Positions 1 to 6,875 of a stretch of DNA of 64,000 nucleotides are shown piece by piece. Positions within the stretch are counted from its first letter, which is position 1. Each line of letters starts with the position of its first letter. Under the pieces are notes generated by a model. The model did no database searches, was not told where the DNA came from, and saw only the letters and a list, made by a program, of their open reading frames with translations. This DNA is from Erginobacter sp964587835 (GTDB lineage: Bacteria > Auribacterota > Erginobacteria > Erginobacterales > Erginobacteraceae): NCBI GenBank assembly GCA_964587835.1, contig CAZPMN010000005.1, positions 59,423 through 123,422 on the forward strand, read 5' to 3'. The translations under genes and the position numbers were made by a program.

Positions 1-372
1 ACCGATCTCTCCGCGGTGAATTGGCCGTCGCTGGTTTCGGCCGTGATCCTGATCGCCGTCAGTTCTACCTTCCTCGGCCTCTTCATCGCGGTCGCCGTCC
101 GCGAGGTCTTCGAGGCCCAGACCTTCTCCAACTTCTTCCGTTTTCCGATGGTCTTCCTCTGCGGCCTCTTCTTCCCGGTCGAGAAACTCCCCGTCTTCCT
201 CCAGCCCCTCTCCTACCTCCTCCCCCTGACCTACGGAGCCGACATTCTCCGCGTCGCCGTCGGGGGGCCGGCCCGCCTCCCTCTGGCCCTGGATTTCGCC
301 GCCCTGGTCTTCTTCGGCCTCGTCCTCTTCCTGGCCAGCCTCCGCAATATCCGGCGGAAGTGGATACTCTGA
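1..372 (+). CDS. ABC-2 type transporter permease, C-terminal fragment
   Basis: The reading frame is open from the first base of the window to a TGA at 370-372, so this is the 3' end of a gene that starts outside. The visible ~123 residues are strongly hydrophobic, with about three membrane segments. A loop reading FLCGLFFPVEKLP followed by LSYLLPLTYGADILR is typical of the last periplasmic loop and final helices of ABC-2 family permeases, which export drugs, polysaccharides or lipids with a separate ATPase. The basic tail NIRRKWIL is also usual for the family. The ATPase partner would lie upstream, outside the window. Substrate cannot be inferred. Confidence 0.8.
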   Translation, partial: TDLSAVNWPSLVSAVILIAVSSTFLGLFIAVAVREVFEAQTFSNFFRFPMVFLCGLFFPVEKLPVFLQPLSYLLPLTYGADILRVAVGGPARLPLALDFAALVFFGLVLFLASLRNIRRKWIL

Positions 373-405
373 TTGAGCCGGAAGACTCGATTGAGGATTT
401 GCCCT

Positions 406-450
406 GGCACCCCGTTGGGGTGCCTATGATGTGGAACACCGTTGGTGTCC
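406..450. repeat. Palindromic repeat family B (GGCACCCC/GGGGTGCC)
   Basis: A perfect palindrome GGCACCCCGTTGGGGTGCC lies at about 406-424, followed by ATGATGTGGAACACC and a second small palindrome AACACCGTTGGTGT. The same words recur around 1011-1110, 8610-8790, 8905-8930 and 14272-14292, always outside genes. Here it follows the permease stop codon by about 35 bp, so it could also act as a transcription terminator stem, but there is no T-tract. Confidence 0.7.
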
Positions 451-553
451 CTGCTCTGCTATTGCGAGGAGGCCCCATCCCCGTCATTGCGAGGGGCACC
501 CATCCCCGTCATTGCGAGGGGCACCCATCCCCGTCATTGCGAGGGGCACCCAT

Positions 554-653
554 NNNNNNNNNNNNNNNNNNNNNNNNNNNNNNNNNNNNNNNNNNNNNNN
601 NNNNNNNNNNNNNNNNNNNNNNNNNNNNNNNNNNNNNNNNNNNNNNNNNNNNN
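554..653. other. Assembly gap (100 N)
   Basis: Exactly 100 undetermined bases lie inside the 25-bp tandem array. A round length of 100 is the usual placeholder for a gap of unknown size, so array length cannot be read from these coordinates. Confidence 0.98.
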
Positions 654-715
654 CCCCGTCATTGCGAGGAGGCCCCATCCCCGTCATTGCGAGGGGCACC
701 CATCCCCGTCATTGC

Positions 716-815
716 NNNNNNNNNNNNNNNNNNNNNNNNNNNNNNNNNNNNNNNNNNNNNNNNNNNNNNNNNNNNNNNNNNNNNNNNNNNNNNNNNNNNN
801 NNNNNNNNNNNNNNN
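716..815. other. Assembly gap (100 N)
   Basis: A second run of exactly 100 N lies in the same tandem array, again breaking within a repeat unit. Confidence 0.98.
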
Positions 816-910
816 CGAGGAGGCCCCATCCCCGTCATTGCGAGGGGCACCCATCCCCGTCATTGCGAGGAGCACCCATCCCCGTCATTGCGAGGAGCAC
901 CCATCCCCGT

Positions 911-1038
911 CATTGCGAGGAGCGGAGCGACGAAGCAATCTCACCCCGGAGGGGCACCCCCTCGAAGCCCGCAGGGATTCACCGGGATCGATATCGCCGA
1001 AGGATCATTCCGCACCCCAACGGGGTGCTACGTCATAG
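911..1038. repeat. 128-bp composite dispersed repeat, copy 1
   Basis: This block joins a complete family A repeat, a middle segment with CGAAGCCCGCAGGGATTC and CCGGGATCGATATCGCCGAA, and a family B palindrome CACCCCAACGGGGTG. It aligns without gaps to 8804-8931 with about ten mismatches over 128 bp by eye. Neither copy carries a credible ORF. Two long matching copies suggest a small non-autonomous element or a recently duplicated intergenic cassette. Confidence 0.85.
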
Positions 1039-1074
1039 CCCGGGGTGAAACCCCGGGAACCTCGCGACCCGCCT

Positions 1075-1195
1075 TCCCCCCCTGCACCCCAAAGGGGTGC
1101 CACGTCATAGCCCGGGGAAATCCCCGGGGTGCCTCTCCGGGAATCAGGGAGATTGCTTCGTCGGCCCGAAAGCTTTCGGGCCGCCTCGCAATGAC
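1075..1195. repeat. Family B palindrome and inverted family A repeat
   Basis: CACCCCAAAGGGGTGCCACGTCATAG at about 1083-1108 is another family B copy. GAGATTGCTTCGTC...CCTCGCAATGAC at 1150-1195 is a family A repeat in the opposite orientation to the tandem array. Its centre is the perfect palindrome GGCCCGAAAGCTTTCGGGCC. Together with the array, nothing from 373 to about 1245 looks protein-coding. Confidence 0.8.
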
Positions 1196-1245
1196 TCGAT
1201 TACTCAACATAATTCTGAGACGGCGCAATAAGAGCGTCTTCATTC

Positions 1246-1275
1246 TTGTCCCCCCGATTCCTCATCTGCTATATT
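1246..1275 (+). promoter_or_regulatory. Possible sigma-70 promoter giving a near-leaderless transcript
   Basis: TTGTCC (about 1246-1251) and TATATT (1270-1275) are separated by 18 bp. The start codon ATG at 1283 lies only about 7 bases after the -10 element, and no Shine-Dalgarno sequence is visible, so the transcript for the histidine kinase would be leaderless or nearly so. This is an inference from motif spacing only. Confidence 0.35.
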
Positions 1276-1282
1276 CCCACCT

Positions 1283-2626
1283 ATGACCACCCAGCACGGA
1301 TGCTCATCCCGGGAAAGGGTCCGGCCCCCCGCCGTGTCCGAGTCCCGGCAGCTGAAGATCCTCGGCGAGATCACCCGGGCGATCACATCCAGCCTCGATC
1401 TGACCGAGGTGTTGGGGGTCATCTTTCGGGAGACCAAGAAGCTGATCAGCTTTGACCGGGCCAGCGTGGACCTGGTCGACGAATCGGGCAAGGTCAACAT
1501 CGTCTACTTCCTCCAGCCCCGGAGCGGCAAGCGGGTGGCCCGGGGGGAGATCTTCCCGATGGAGGGGACGGGGGTGGAGTGGGTGGTCAAGACCGGGAAG
1601 ACCCTGATCCGGACCAGTTACGAGAAGAGCCCGCGCTTCCGGGAGGATGAGTACATCATCAAGACCGGAATCCGTTCGGGGATTGTTATGCCCCTGGTCT
1701 ACCGGGACCGGGTGATCGGCACCTTCAACCTCGGCAGCAAGGAGGAGGCCGCCTACCGCCGCCGGGACGAGGAACTGCTCGAACACATCTGCGGGAACAT
1801 CGCCATCGCCATCGAGAATGCCCGCCTCTACCGGGAACTGCGAGAGTATGCCCGGACCCTGGAAGCCAAGGTGGCCGGGCAGACCGCCGAGTTGCGCCGG
1901 TCCCTGGCCGATCTGAAGGCGACCCAGCGCAAGCTGATCCAGTCGGAGAAGCTGGCCGCCACCTCCAAGCTGGTGGCCGGGGTGGCCCACGCGGTCAAGA
2001 ACCCCCTGAACTCGATCTTCTTCTCCGCCGCCGTAATCGAGAAGTCGCTCGCTCCGGGCGCGGATCGCTCCCGGGCTGAGAAGTACTGCCGGGAGAGCGT
2101 GGCCATCATCAGGGAGGAGATTCAACGGCTGATCAACCTGGTCGATCGGCTGCTCGCCTTCGGCCGACCAGCCCCGCCCCGGCTGGAGAGATCCAGTGTC
2201 AACACGGTGATCGATCGGGTGGCCAGAAGCCTGCGGGATGAGCTGGCCCACCGCCGGATCCGCCTCTCCCGCTCCCTGGAGAAGCGGCTCCCCCGCGTCA
2301 GCCTCGACCGGACCGAGTTCCACCGGGCCGTCCTCAACCTTCTGCGCAACTCTCTGGAGGCAATGGAGGATGGCGGCCGGATCCGGGTGGCGAGCCGTCG
2401 GGCCGGGGACCGGATCGTCCTCGAGTTCGTCGACGACGGCTGTGGGATCGATCCCGCGGTGCATAAGGATATCTTCGACATCTTCTTCACCACCAAGCCC
2501 GCCGGGGGCGGGGTTGGCCTCTCCCAGGTCCACCGGACGGTGGAGTGCCTCCACGGGACCATCTCCGTGGAGAGCGAGCCCGGGCAGGGGACCAAATTCA
2601 CCATCGAACTGCCGATCGAGGGCTGA
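1283..2626 (+). CDS. GAF-domain sensor histidine kinase (NtrB-like, cytosolic)
   Basis: 447-residue sensor kinase with no membrane segment. Residues ~25-180 form a GAF domain (small-ligand or redox/signal sensing), followed by a coiled coil (~185-225). The HisKA box VAGVAHAVKNPLNS has the phospho-acceptor His at about residue 236. The HATPase domain shows the N box NLLRNSLEAM, G1 box DDGCGID and F box FFTTKPAGGGVGL. It would autophosphorylate and pass phosphate to the NtrC-type regulator whose ATG lies 1 base after this stop, so the two are an operon and almost certainly a cognate pair. No ribosome-binding site is clear, so the start is uncertain; the nearest later methionine would remove part of the GAF domain. 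Confidence 0.9.
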   Translation: MTTQHGCSSRERVRPPAVSESRQLKILGEITRAITSSLDLTEVLGVIFRETKKLISFDRASVDLVDESGKVNIVYFLQPRSGKRVARGEIFPMEGTGVEWVVKTGKTLIRTSYEKSPRFREDEYIIKTGIRSGIVMPLVYRDRVIGTFNLGSKEEAAYRRRDEELLEHICGNIAIAIENARLYRELREYARTLEAKVAGQTAELRRSLADLKATQRKLIQSEKLAATSKLVAGVAHAVKNPLNSIFFSAAVIEKSLAPGADRSRAEKYCRESVAIIREEIQRLINLVDRLLAFGRPAPPRLERSSVNTVIDRVARSLRDELAHRRIRLSRSLEKRLPRVSLDRTEFHRAVLNLLRNSLEAMEDGGRIRVASRRAGDRIVLEFVDDGCGIDPAVHKDIFDIFFTTKPAGGGVGLSQVHRTVECLHGTISVESEPGQGTKFTIELPIEG

Positions 2627-2627
2627 G

Positions 2628-4010
2628 ATGAAAAAGCTGAAGATACTGGTGGTGGACGACGAGGAGAACATTCTCAAGAGTGTCTCCACTTTTCTTGAGA
2701 TGTCCGGCCACGAGGCCGAGACCGCGGGCAAACCTTCCCGGGCCCTGAAGAAGCTGGAGCGGGGGGATTTCGATGTCCTGCTTACCGATTTCCGGATGCC
2801 GGAGATGAACGGCCTCGAGCTGGCGGACCGGGTCCGGGAGAGGTTTCCCGACTTGACCTGGCTGTTGATGACCGCCTTCGGGTCGATCAAGGACGCGGTT
2901 GAGGCGATGCGCAAGGGGGCCTTTGACTACCTGACCAAGCCGGTGGACGGGGAGGAACTGCTGGCCGTCCTGGAGAAGATCGCCTCCCACCGGGCGCTGC
3001 TGGCCGAGGTGAAGTCGCTGCGCCGGGAACTGGGGGCGGTCTCTCCCTATCCCGGCCTGGTGGGGAGGAGCCCGGCGATGCAGGCGGTTTACGAATTCAT
3101 CGCCAAGGCCGCTGCCAGCGAGCTGAGCGTCTCGCTGGCCGGCGAGACGGGGACCGGGAAGTCCCTGGTCGCCCGGGCCATCCACCAGCAGAGTTCCCGT
3201 GCGTCCGCCCCCTTCGTGGTCGTCAACTGCGGCGCCCTGCCCGAGACCCTCCTGGAGAGCGAACTATTCGGCCACCAGAAGGGCGCCTTCACCGGGGCGG
3301 TCCAGGAGCGGAAGGGAAAGATCCTCTCCGCCGACCGGGGGACCCTCTTCCTTGACGAGGTGGCGACCCTGAGCCTCCCCGCCCAAGCCAAGCTCCTCCA
3401 GGCCCTGGAGGAGAAGCAGTTCCATCCCCTCGGCTCCGACCGCCCGGTCCGGGCCGACGTCAGGGTGATCGCCGCCACCAACGAGGATCTGGCCGGGGCG
3501 GTCGCCGCCGGCAAGTTCCGCCAGGATCTCTACTACCGCCTCCAGGTTCTCGGCTGCCGGCTGCCGCCGCTGAGAGAGCGCAAGGAGGACATCCCGCTCC
3601 TGGCCGGCCACTTCCTCAATCAGATCAGTCCGGAGGGGATTCGGGTGGACCCCGGAGCGATGAACGCCCTGCTCGCCCACGATTGGCCGGGGAACGTTCG
3701 GGAGCTGGAAAACGTGCTCAAGGGCGCGGTAGCCGGTTCGGAGAAGGAAGTACTCTCCCGGGAAGATCTGCCCGAAACGGTTCGGGGCAACCACCGTCCC
3801 GCCGGCCTGACCCTCGGCAACGGGGACTCCCTCAAGGACAAGGTGGCGATTTTCGAGCAGTGCCTGATCGAGGAGGCGCTACGCCGGACCCGGGGCAATG
3901 TCACCGCCGCCGCCCGGGAACTCGACTTCCCCCTCCGTTCCCTGAAGCGCAAGATCGACCTCTACCGGATCAGACCGAGGGATTTCTCCCGTCCCCCCGG
4001 AGAAAAATAG
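2628..4010 (+). CDS. Sigma-54-dependent response regulator (NtrC family)
   Basis: 460-residue enhancer-binding protein with all three family domains. The receiver domain (1-120) has acidic pocket DDEE and phospho-acceptor Asp54 in LLTDFRMPE. The AAA+ domain (~140-375) has Walker A GETGTGKS, the sigma-54-contacting loop GAFTGA, Walker B TLFLDE and the R-finger region. The Fis-type DNA-binding helix-turn-helix is near the C-terminus (GNVTAAARELDFPLRSLKRK). It should activate sigma-54 RNA polymerase when phosphorylated by the adjacent kinase. I chose ATG 2628, directly after the kinase stop, because the protein then begins MKKLKILVVDDEEN, a canonical receiver start. A sigma-54 promoter lies 144 bp downstream of its stop, making the 4215 gene a likely target. 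Confidence 0.95.
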   Translation: MKKLKILVVDDEENILKSVSTFLEMSGHEAETAGKPSRALKKLERGDFDVLLTDFRMPEMNGLELADRVRERFPDLTWLLMTAFGSIKDAVEAMRKGAFDYLTKPVDGEELLAVLEKIASHRALLAEVKSLRRELGAVSPYPGLVGRSPAMQAVYEFIAKAAASELSVSLAGETGTGKSLVARAIHQQSSRASAPFVVVNCGALPETLLESELFGHQKGAFTGAVQERKGKILSADRGTLFLDEVATLSLPAQAKLLQALEEKQFHPLGSDRPVRADVRVIAATNEDLAGAVAAGKFRQDLYYRLQVLGCRLPPLRERKEDIPLLAGHFLNQISPEGIRVDPGAMNALLAHDWPGNVRELENVLKGAVAGSEKEVLSREDLPETVRGNHRPAGLTLGNGDSLKDKVAIFEQCLIEEALRRTRGNVTAAARELDFPLRSLKRKIDLYRIRPRDFSRPPGEK

Positions 4011-4016
4011 GGCCAA

Positions 4017-4060
4017 TCTGGCCCGTATTATCTCCCCTCTTCCCGCCCGATCGGGCCAGA
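4017..4060. promoter_or_regulatory. Inverted repeat, candidate enhancer for the regulator
   Basis: TCTGGCCCG (4017-4025) and CGGGCCAGA (4052-4060) form a 9-bp perfect inverted repeat with a 26-bp spacer. It sits about 95-140 bp upstream of the -24 element at 4154, the usual distance for sigma-54 activator sites. It could alternatively be a weak terminator for the regulator gene, as GGGCC-AATCT-GGCCC at 4010-4024 is itself a small stem. Confidence 0.4.
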
Positions 4061-4153
4061 ATGCCGGTTCTTCTTTAGCGGTCCTGGGGAATTTGAACTC
4101 CTAATTGACTGCCGGCCAATAGATTACAAATAAACTATTATCTACTGGGGATT

Positions 4154-4169
4154 TGGCACGGGTAATGCT
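4154..4169 (+). promoter_or_regulatory. Sigma-54 (-24/-12) promoter for the phospholipase D-like gene
   Basis: The sequence TGGCACG-GGTA-ATGCT matches the sigma-54 consensus TGGCACR-N4-TTGCW with one mismatch. The invariant GG and GC are exactly 10 bases apart. Transcription should start near 4180, leaving a leader of about 35 bases that contains the AAGGAGG ribosome-binding site. The only sigma-54 regulator in the window lies immediately upstream. Confidence 0.8.
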
Positions 4170-4214
4170 TTATAAACTGGCGTCAATGGAAAAGCCAACC
4201 CAAGGAGGGCGGCT

Positions 4215-5228
4215 ATGAGAGTGAAGTTGTTAGCGGTTGTGGTAATGATGGCGATGGTGGCGGCGGTTGTCCCGGCTTCCTGGGCGGGCTTCTCCGTTTA
4301 TTTCAACAACCCGACCAATACCAACTACATCGACAAACGGGTCTCGGACGTCATCGACTCGGCCGGGTCCTACTGTTATGTCGCGATTTACGGTATGAAC
4401 CGTTCCCGGATCGTCAACTCCCTGATCGCCGCCAAGCAGCGGGGGGTCGATGTCCGCGTCGTCACCGACACCGACTACCGTTACAAGACCGGCTACAAGC
4501 CCTCATACGACCTGCTGGCCAGCTACGGCATCCCGATCAAGTGCGACGGCCGCTCGGCCCTGATGCACCACAAGTTCGTCGTGGTCGATGGGGCCAAGGT
4601 GGTGACCGGTTCCTTCAACTTCACCGACGACCAGACCGTCAACGACAAGAACAACGTGATCGTCATCACCTCCTCCGGGGTGGCCGGCCGGTTCAAGAAC
4701 GAATTCCTCCAGATGTACAACGGCAAGTTCGGCACCGCCAAGACCGACTACTCGGGGAGCAACACCGTCGACGGGGTCACCGTCTACACCAAGTTCGCCC
4801 CCAAGGCCAACGTGCGCTCCTCGATCCAGTATCATATCGGCACCGCCAACACCAGCATCTACTTCAACATCTTTACCTTCACCGACGCCGGAATCAAGGA
4901 CGCCCTGATCGCCCGGAAGAACGCCGGAGTCACCGTCAAGGGAACCTTCGACGCCTGGCAGGCCGGCAGCTCCTACTGCCAGTACAACAATCTGAAGAAC
5001 GCCGGCTGCCTGGTCCGCAAGGATTCCTACAACGGCCTGCTCCACGACAAGTTCATGGCCATAGACGGCGGAACTTCGAGCGGGCCGAGAACGATCACCG
5101 GTTCCTTCAACTGGACCTCGTCCGCGGACCTGAGCAACGACGAGAACTGTATGATCATCTATAACGCCACCGTTACCAACTCCTACAAGGGTAACGCGGT
5201 CTACGTATACACCTACAAGGCCTACTGA
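4215..5228 (+). CDS. Exported phospholipase D-family protein (two HKD motifs)
   Basis: 337-residue precursor. The first ~24 residues are a signal peptide ending VPASWA. Two complete HxKxxxxD motifs are visible: His118-Lys120-Asp125 followed by GSFNFT, and His277-Lys279-Asp284 followed by GSFNWT. This is the arrangement of single-chain PLD-superfamily enzymes (phospholipases, cardiolipin-type hydrolases, Nuc-like nucleases). The protein is small for a PLD synthase and is likely a periplasmic or secreted phosphodiesterase; lipid versus nucleic-acid substrate cannot be told from sequence alone. Start is supported by AAGGAGG 7 bases upstream. It is transcribed from the sigma-54 promoter at 4154 and probably co-transcribed with the gene at 5248. 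Confidence 0.88.
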   Translation: MRVKLLAVVVMMAMVAAVVPASWAGFSVYFNNPTNTNYIDKRVSDVIDSAGSYCYVAIYGMNRSRIVNSLIAAKQRGVDVRVVTDTDYRYKTGYKPSYDLLASYGIPIKCDGRSALMHHKFVVVDGAKVVTGSFNFTDDQTVNDKNNVIVITSSGVAGRFKNEFLQMYNGKFGTAKTDYSGSNTVDGVTVYTKFAPKANVRSSIQYHIGTANTSIYFNIFTFTDAGIKDALIARKNAGVTVKGTFDAWQAGSSYCQYNNLKNAGCLVRKDSYNGLLHDKFMAIDGGTSSGPRTITGSFNWTSSADLSNDENCMIIYNATVTNSYKGNAVYVYTYKAY

Positions 5229-5247
5229 TCGGGAGAGAGTGTCCGTA

Positions 5248-5655
5248 GTGAGAGTCTTCAAGGGGAGAGCAGCGTCGGTCCTGGCGCTGCTCTCCCTCTC
5301 TTTTATCCTGGCGCCGTTACTCCCGGCTGGCACCTGGGAACTCCTCCTGGAGGACGGCGCCGGCGCCCGAATCGACCCGGTCGTCACAGTTGGTGACCCG
5401 GCCCGGGTGGTTTACCGGCAGGAAGAACCGTTCGAGGACGCGATCGCCTTCCAGCTCTTCTTCCGCGACGAGTACGGGGGTTGGAAACTGGTCTCGCTGG
5501 TCATCGAGAAGCCGGAGGCCCCGGCGCTCGAGGTCGGCTCCGACCTCCACACGGAGGATCTCTCCCCCGGCGAGTACCGGATTGTCCTCTTCCGGAACGA
5601 CGAGGAGATCTCGAAACTGCTCTTCTCCGTCTCCCCCCCGCCGGCGGAGGAGTGA
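5248..5655 (+). CDS. Small exported protein downstream of PLD-like gene, unknown function
   Basis: About 135 residues. It begins with a basic n-region and a clear hydrophobic signal sequence (VLALLSLSFILAPLLPAG), so it is exported. The mature part is acidic, with alternating strands such as WELLLEDG, AIAFQLFF and YRIVLFRNDEE, and looks like a small all-beta domain ending in a Pro/Glu tail. I do not recognise a family. GTG 5248 is preferred because GGGAGAGA lies 9 bases upstream; GTG 5239 is in frame but too close to that site. It follows the PLD-like gene by about 20 bp, so a functional link is likely, for instance a partner, chaperone or inhibitor, but that is inference. Confidence 0.7.
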   Translation: MRVFKGRAASVLALLSLSFILAPLLPAGTWELLLEDGAGARIDPVVTVGDPARVVYRQEEPFEDAIAFQLFFRDEYGGWKLVSLVIEKPEAPALEVGSDLHTEDLSPGEYRIVLFRNDEEISKLLFSVSPPPAEE

Positions 5656-5718
5656 CTGTATCTTAGGCGGCCGGGATGGTATTTGTCTTCGGGACTCCCG
5701 TGGCGCCCGGTCCGCACG

Positions 5719-5800
5719 TTGTTGCGAGGAGTCCCGAACCAGCCACACCTTGTCATTGCGGAGGAGTCCCGAAGGTTTTCGGGACGACGAAGCAATCTCA
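5719..5800. repeat. Family A dispersed repeats (one partial, one full)
   Basis: A partial copy (GTTGCGAGGAGTCCCGAACC) is followed by a full copy TGTCATTGCGGAGGAGTCC...ACGACGAAGCAATCTCA at 5751-5800. The full copy has an internal palindrome, GTCCCGAA-GG-TTTTCGGGAC, in place of the GGAGCG centre found elsewhere. A possible -10 box TACAAT at 5877-5882 lies downstream, ahead of the next gene. Confidence 0.8.
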
Positions 5801-5924
5801 ACTTGTTTCTCGTTAAAAGATCGTTCCCATCGCCTTCTTTCTTCCAGGATGCGAACTATGTCCTGGTACAATCAATAACTTCGACAAGGCAAGAGCCGCG
5901 CAACGCCGCGGCGGGAGTCTGATT

Positions 5925-6731
5925 ATGAAGATAGTCTGTGTCCTATCTTTCCTGGTCCTGGTCTTTTCAGCGGGAGCGGTTGTACATCTGGCCGCCCAGG
6001 AAGATATCGCCGTCATCCCGTCGGAGGAGGGGATCGATGAGGCTGGAGGAGATGCCGCGGCCCCGCCGTTGGAGGAGGTCATATTTCCGGAAGGGGAAGA
6101 GGCCGCCCTTTCCGATCTCGCGCCGGTCGGGGAAGACCCCGGCGCGGGCGGACTTGACGGGGAGGTTTCTCTCCCCACCCCGGAATCGACCGGGGAGGAT
6201 CTGGAAACGGGGATCTCCCCCGCGGATGACCCGGAACCGGAACTGACGGATGGATACGAACCCGAGCCGGAACTGCCGGCCGGGGAAATCAGCGCCGGCG
6301 AGGAATACTCCCCGTACGAAGACGCTTCCTGGGACCTCGACGCCGCCGTCCCGGTAGAGCCGCCCGAGACGGCCCCGGAACTTCCCCCGGAACCCGAAGA
6401 CCTGGGGCCGGGGGCGTGGGACCTGGCTCCGGGCACCGAGGTCCTGGTTTCGGGGTACGGGGAGTGGTACCCGGGCGAGATCGTCGAGGTCTCGGCGGGG
6501 ATGTTCACCGTCCGCTACCTTGACCCCTCCCGTTCGGAGGAGGTTATCGACCGGGAGCAGTTTCGAATCGGGAAGCTGGACGAGGGGATGAGGGTTCAGG
6601 TACCGGGCCTCGGGGGAGAACCGGTCGAGGGGGTGGTCGTCTCCCGGATGGAGTCGGGCTGCACGGTAGTGACCGCGGACGGCGAGGTCAGCGAAGTCGG
6701 CTACGAGTCGCTGGTGGTTACCTCCCCGTGA
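5925..6731 (+). CDS. Exported acidic protein with C-terminal Tudor/agenet-like domain
   Basis: 268 residues. Residues 1-25 are a signal peptide (hydrophobic LSFLVLVFSAGAVVHLAA then QE). Residues ~26-165 are highly acidic and Pro/Glu-rich, likely disordered. Residues ~170-268 contain two short SH3-like barrels. The first has the pattern GTEVLVSGYGEWYPGEIVEV followed by FTVRYLDPS, which strongly resembles Tudor/agenet folds; the second is MRVQVPGLGGEPVEGVVVSR. Such folds are best known in intracellular proteins, so an exported one is unusual. Function unknown. The start is ATG with only a weak GGGAG upstream. It stands alone between a repeat and the antiporter promoter. Confidence 0.7.
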   Translation: MKIVCVLSFLVLVFSAGAVVHLAAQEDIAVIPSEEGIDEAGGDAAAPPLEEVIFPEGEEAALSDLAPVGEDPGAGGLDGEVSLPTPESTGEDLETGISPADDPEPELTDGYEPEPELPAGEISAGEEYSPYEDASWDLDAAVPVEPPETAPELPPEPEDLGPGAWDLAPGTEVLVSGYGEWYPGEIVEVSAGMFTVRYLDPSRSEEVIDREQFRIGKLDEGMRVQVPGLGGEPVEGVVVSRMESGCTVVTADGEVSEVGYESLVVTSP

Positions 6732-6764
6732 TTTGCCCTCGGGTATTTTCGGGTATTTTCACCC

Positions 6765-6794
6765 TTGTCTTGCCCCGGGACCTCTCCGTATAAT
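6765..6794 (+). promoter_or_regulatory. Possible sigma-70 promoter for the antiporter operon
   Basis: TTGTCT (6765-6770) and a perfect TATAAT (6789-6794) are 18 bp apart, giving a leader of about 75 bases before the antiporter ATG at 6876. Confidence 0.45.
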
Positions 6795-6875
6795 CTCTCA
6801 CCGGGCCGGTCTTCCCGTTTCTGAGGAATCCGGTTCCGACAGGCAGGCGGTCTTGCGGCAACCCCGGCGGACGGA

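Larger units (their letters stand above)
461..943. repeat. 25-bp tandem repeat array ending in a full family A repeat
   Basis: At least 12 visible copies of a 25-bp unit (core CATCCCCGTCATTGCGAGG, with GGGGCAC, GGAGCAC or GGAGGCC variants) run head to tail with no spacers, interrupted by two N gaps. The unit contains the left half of the dispersed family A repeat. The array ends at 911-943 in a complete copy, GTCATTGCGAGGAGC followed by GACGAAGCAATCTCA. It looks like local amplification of the head of that repeat. True copy number is unknown because the assembler could not cross it. Confidence 0.9.

Noticed and set aside
461..943. CRISPR-like regular repeats
   Set aside because: The 25-bp units are directly adjacent with no spacers, and there are no cas genes; it is a simple tandem repeat.
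21..1286. Long plus-strand reading frame across the repeat region
   Set aside because: It runs through both N gaps and repeat units in a different frame from the real permease and has no recognisable protein.
1304..2914. Long minus-strand reading frame opposite the kinase and regulator
   Set aside because: It is a shadow typical of G+C-rich DNA; the plus-strand proteins have all catalytic motifs.
4010..4025. GGGCC-AATCT-GGCCC as a terminator for the regulator gene
   Set aside because: The stem is only 5 bp and no T-tract follows; a role as part of an activator site is as likely.
4080..4150. tRNA-like end (GGGGAATTTGAACTCC)
   Set aside because: No acceptor or anticodon stems can be formed around it; it is the sigma-54 upstream region.
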